Source: Bifidobacteriaceae bacterium (GTDB lineage: Bacteria > Actinomycetota > Actinomycetes > Actinomycetales > WQXJ01). From it: 5,577 bases of DNA. The stretch's first letter is position 1. Each line of letters starts with the position of its first letter. The DNA is taken from positions 1-5,577 of the forward strand of contig JAITJY010000279.1 in the NCBI GenBank assembly GCA_031278675.1, read 5' to 3'. This document shows, in pieces, positions 5,026 through 5,577 of this stretch. A program made the translations under genes and the position numbers. Under the pieces are notes generated by a model. The model searched no databases and was not told where the DNA came from. It saw only the letters and a list, made by a program, of their open reading frames with translations.

Positions 5026-5577
5026 ATGACCAAAGCACCCGTGCCCACGCTCTCTGGCCGGGCAACTCTGGGCGAGACGGCGGCGGCGGCCGCCAGACCC
5101 TGGCGTCGCCCCAAGGCGCCCGGCGCCATAGCTCTGACCGGCGGCTTCCCTTGGCCCGGGATCCTGCCGACCGCGGCCCTGGCGAGGGCGTTCAACGCCG
5201 TGTTGAGCCGGCCGGACGCCGGGGAGACGGCACTGCCTTACCATCTGACCGAGGGCACTGAGGAATTGCGCGCCTGGATCGCGGCCGAGCAGGGCGCCGA
5301 CTTGGAACTGGTGCAAGTGACCAACGGCGCCTTGCACTCGGTCTCCTATGTGCTGGACGCGCTGGTGGACCCGGGCGACCCGGTGGTGGTGGAGGACCCG
5401 ACCTACCCTTTGGCCCTGGGCCTGTTCCACCATTACGGCGCCCGGGTCGTGGGCGCGCCGGTGGACGCTGACGGCATCGACGTCGAACACCTGAAGAACC
5501 TGCTGGTGGACGGACTGCGACCGAAGCTGGTGTACGTGATACCGGACTTCCAGAACCCGACCGGCGCAACCCTGACG
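5026..5577 (+). CDS. Fold-type I aminotransferase (class I/II), N-terminal part
   Basis: The frame starts at the ATG at 5026, seven bases after GAAAGG (5013-5018), and stays open to the right edge, giving 184 residues; the catalytic lysine lies beyond. Visible landmarks are ALTGGFPWPGILPTAAL (36-52, the substrate-binding entry segment), PYHLTEGTEELRAWIA (71-86), QVTNGALHSV (97-106), VEDPTYPLAL (122-131, with Tyr127 positioned to stack on PLP) and PKLVYVIPDFQNPTG (166-180, where Asn177 of NPTG contacts the cofactor). This pattern fits the 2-aminoadipate/aromatic aminotransferase group (LysN, KAT II, ARO8-like), which also supplies the C-terminal half of MocR regulators. Only about 35 residues precede the catalytic fold, so it lacks a helix-turn-helix and is a free enzyme, not a MocR regulator. 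It follows the GST-like gene by 51 bases and is probably co-transcribed. Cytosolic transamination of an amino acid is expected; in this setting a cysteine S-conjugate or other sulfur amino acid is possible but unproven. Confidence 0.88.
   Translation, partial: MTKAPVPTLSGRATLGETAAAAARPWRRPKAPGAIALTGGFPWPGILPTAALARAFNAVLSRPDAGETALPYHLTEGTEELRAWIAAEQGADLELVQVTNGALHSVSYVLDALVDPGDPVVVEDPTYPLALGLFHHYGARVVGAPVDADGIDVEHLKNLLVDGLRPKLVYVIPDFQNPTGATLT

Noticed and set aside
4570..5490. 306-codon minus-strand open frame across the GST-like/aminotransferase junction
   Set aside because: It is antisense to two genes with clear motifs and has the low-complexity composition of a shadow frame. It even spans their intergenic gap, which carries a ribosome site for the plus-strand gene.
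5026..5577. MocR/GntR-type transcriptional regulator instead of an aminotransferase
   Set aside because: The similarity is to the aminotransferase half only. About 35 residues precede it, too few for a winged helix-turn-helix, and the ribosome site fixes the start at 5026.

Overview
The window is GC-rich throughout. Its genes have the codon use, short spacers and strong purine-rich Shine-Dalgarno sites typical of a high-GC Gram-positive bacterium (Actinomycetota). I cannot place it more finely from sequence alone. No rRNA, tRNA, CRISPR array, insertion sequence or phage gene was seen.

Layout: (1) Bases 2-271 (+) are the C-terminal end of an ABC-2 type transporter permease whose body lies to the left. 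GC-rich hairpins follow it and separate it from the next, convergent gene. (2) Bases 388-1560 (-) are a complete PLP-dependent enzyme of the cystathionine gamma-synthase/gamma-lyase family (sulfur amino acid metabolism). (3) Bases 1561-2037 are a 477-bp divergent regulatory region. It holds a predicted promoter and a helix-rich leader for the minus-strand gene, a repeated TCTTTACATT element, a perfect 12-bp palindrome TTGACCGGTCAA, and three consecutive hairpins ahead of the rightward genes. (4) A rightward gene set, each gene separated from the next by exactly 51 bp, runs from 2038 to the right edge. Its first gene encodes a 596-residue protein with an N-terminal GNAT acetyltransferase domain fused to two diverged copies of a glutathione S-transferase (GST) C-terminal-type helical domain. 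Its second encodes a 364-residue protein related to glutathionyl-hydroquinone reductases (YqjG/ECM4 family) with an altered thiol site. Its third is a fold-type I aminotransferase (184 codons visible, cut by the right edge).

The unusual part is the combination. A GST-like thiol transferase/reductase, a GNAT fused to duplicated GST-C domains, an aminotransferase and a divergent Cys/Met-family carbon-sulfur enzyme together contain the enzyme classes needed to make, N-acetylate, deaminate and cleave a thiol S-conjugate. This resembles mercapturate or S-modified-cysteine metabolism, probably with a thiol other than glutathione. That pathway is inference from gene classes and neighbourhood. The family assignments rest on motifs visible in the translations.
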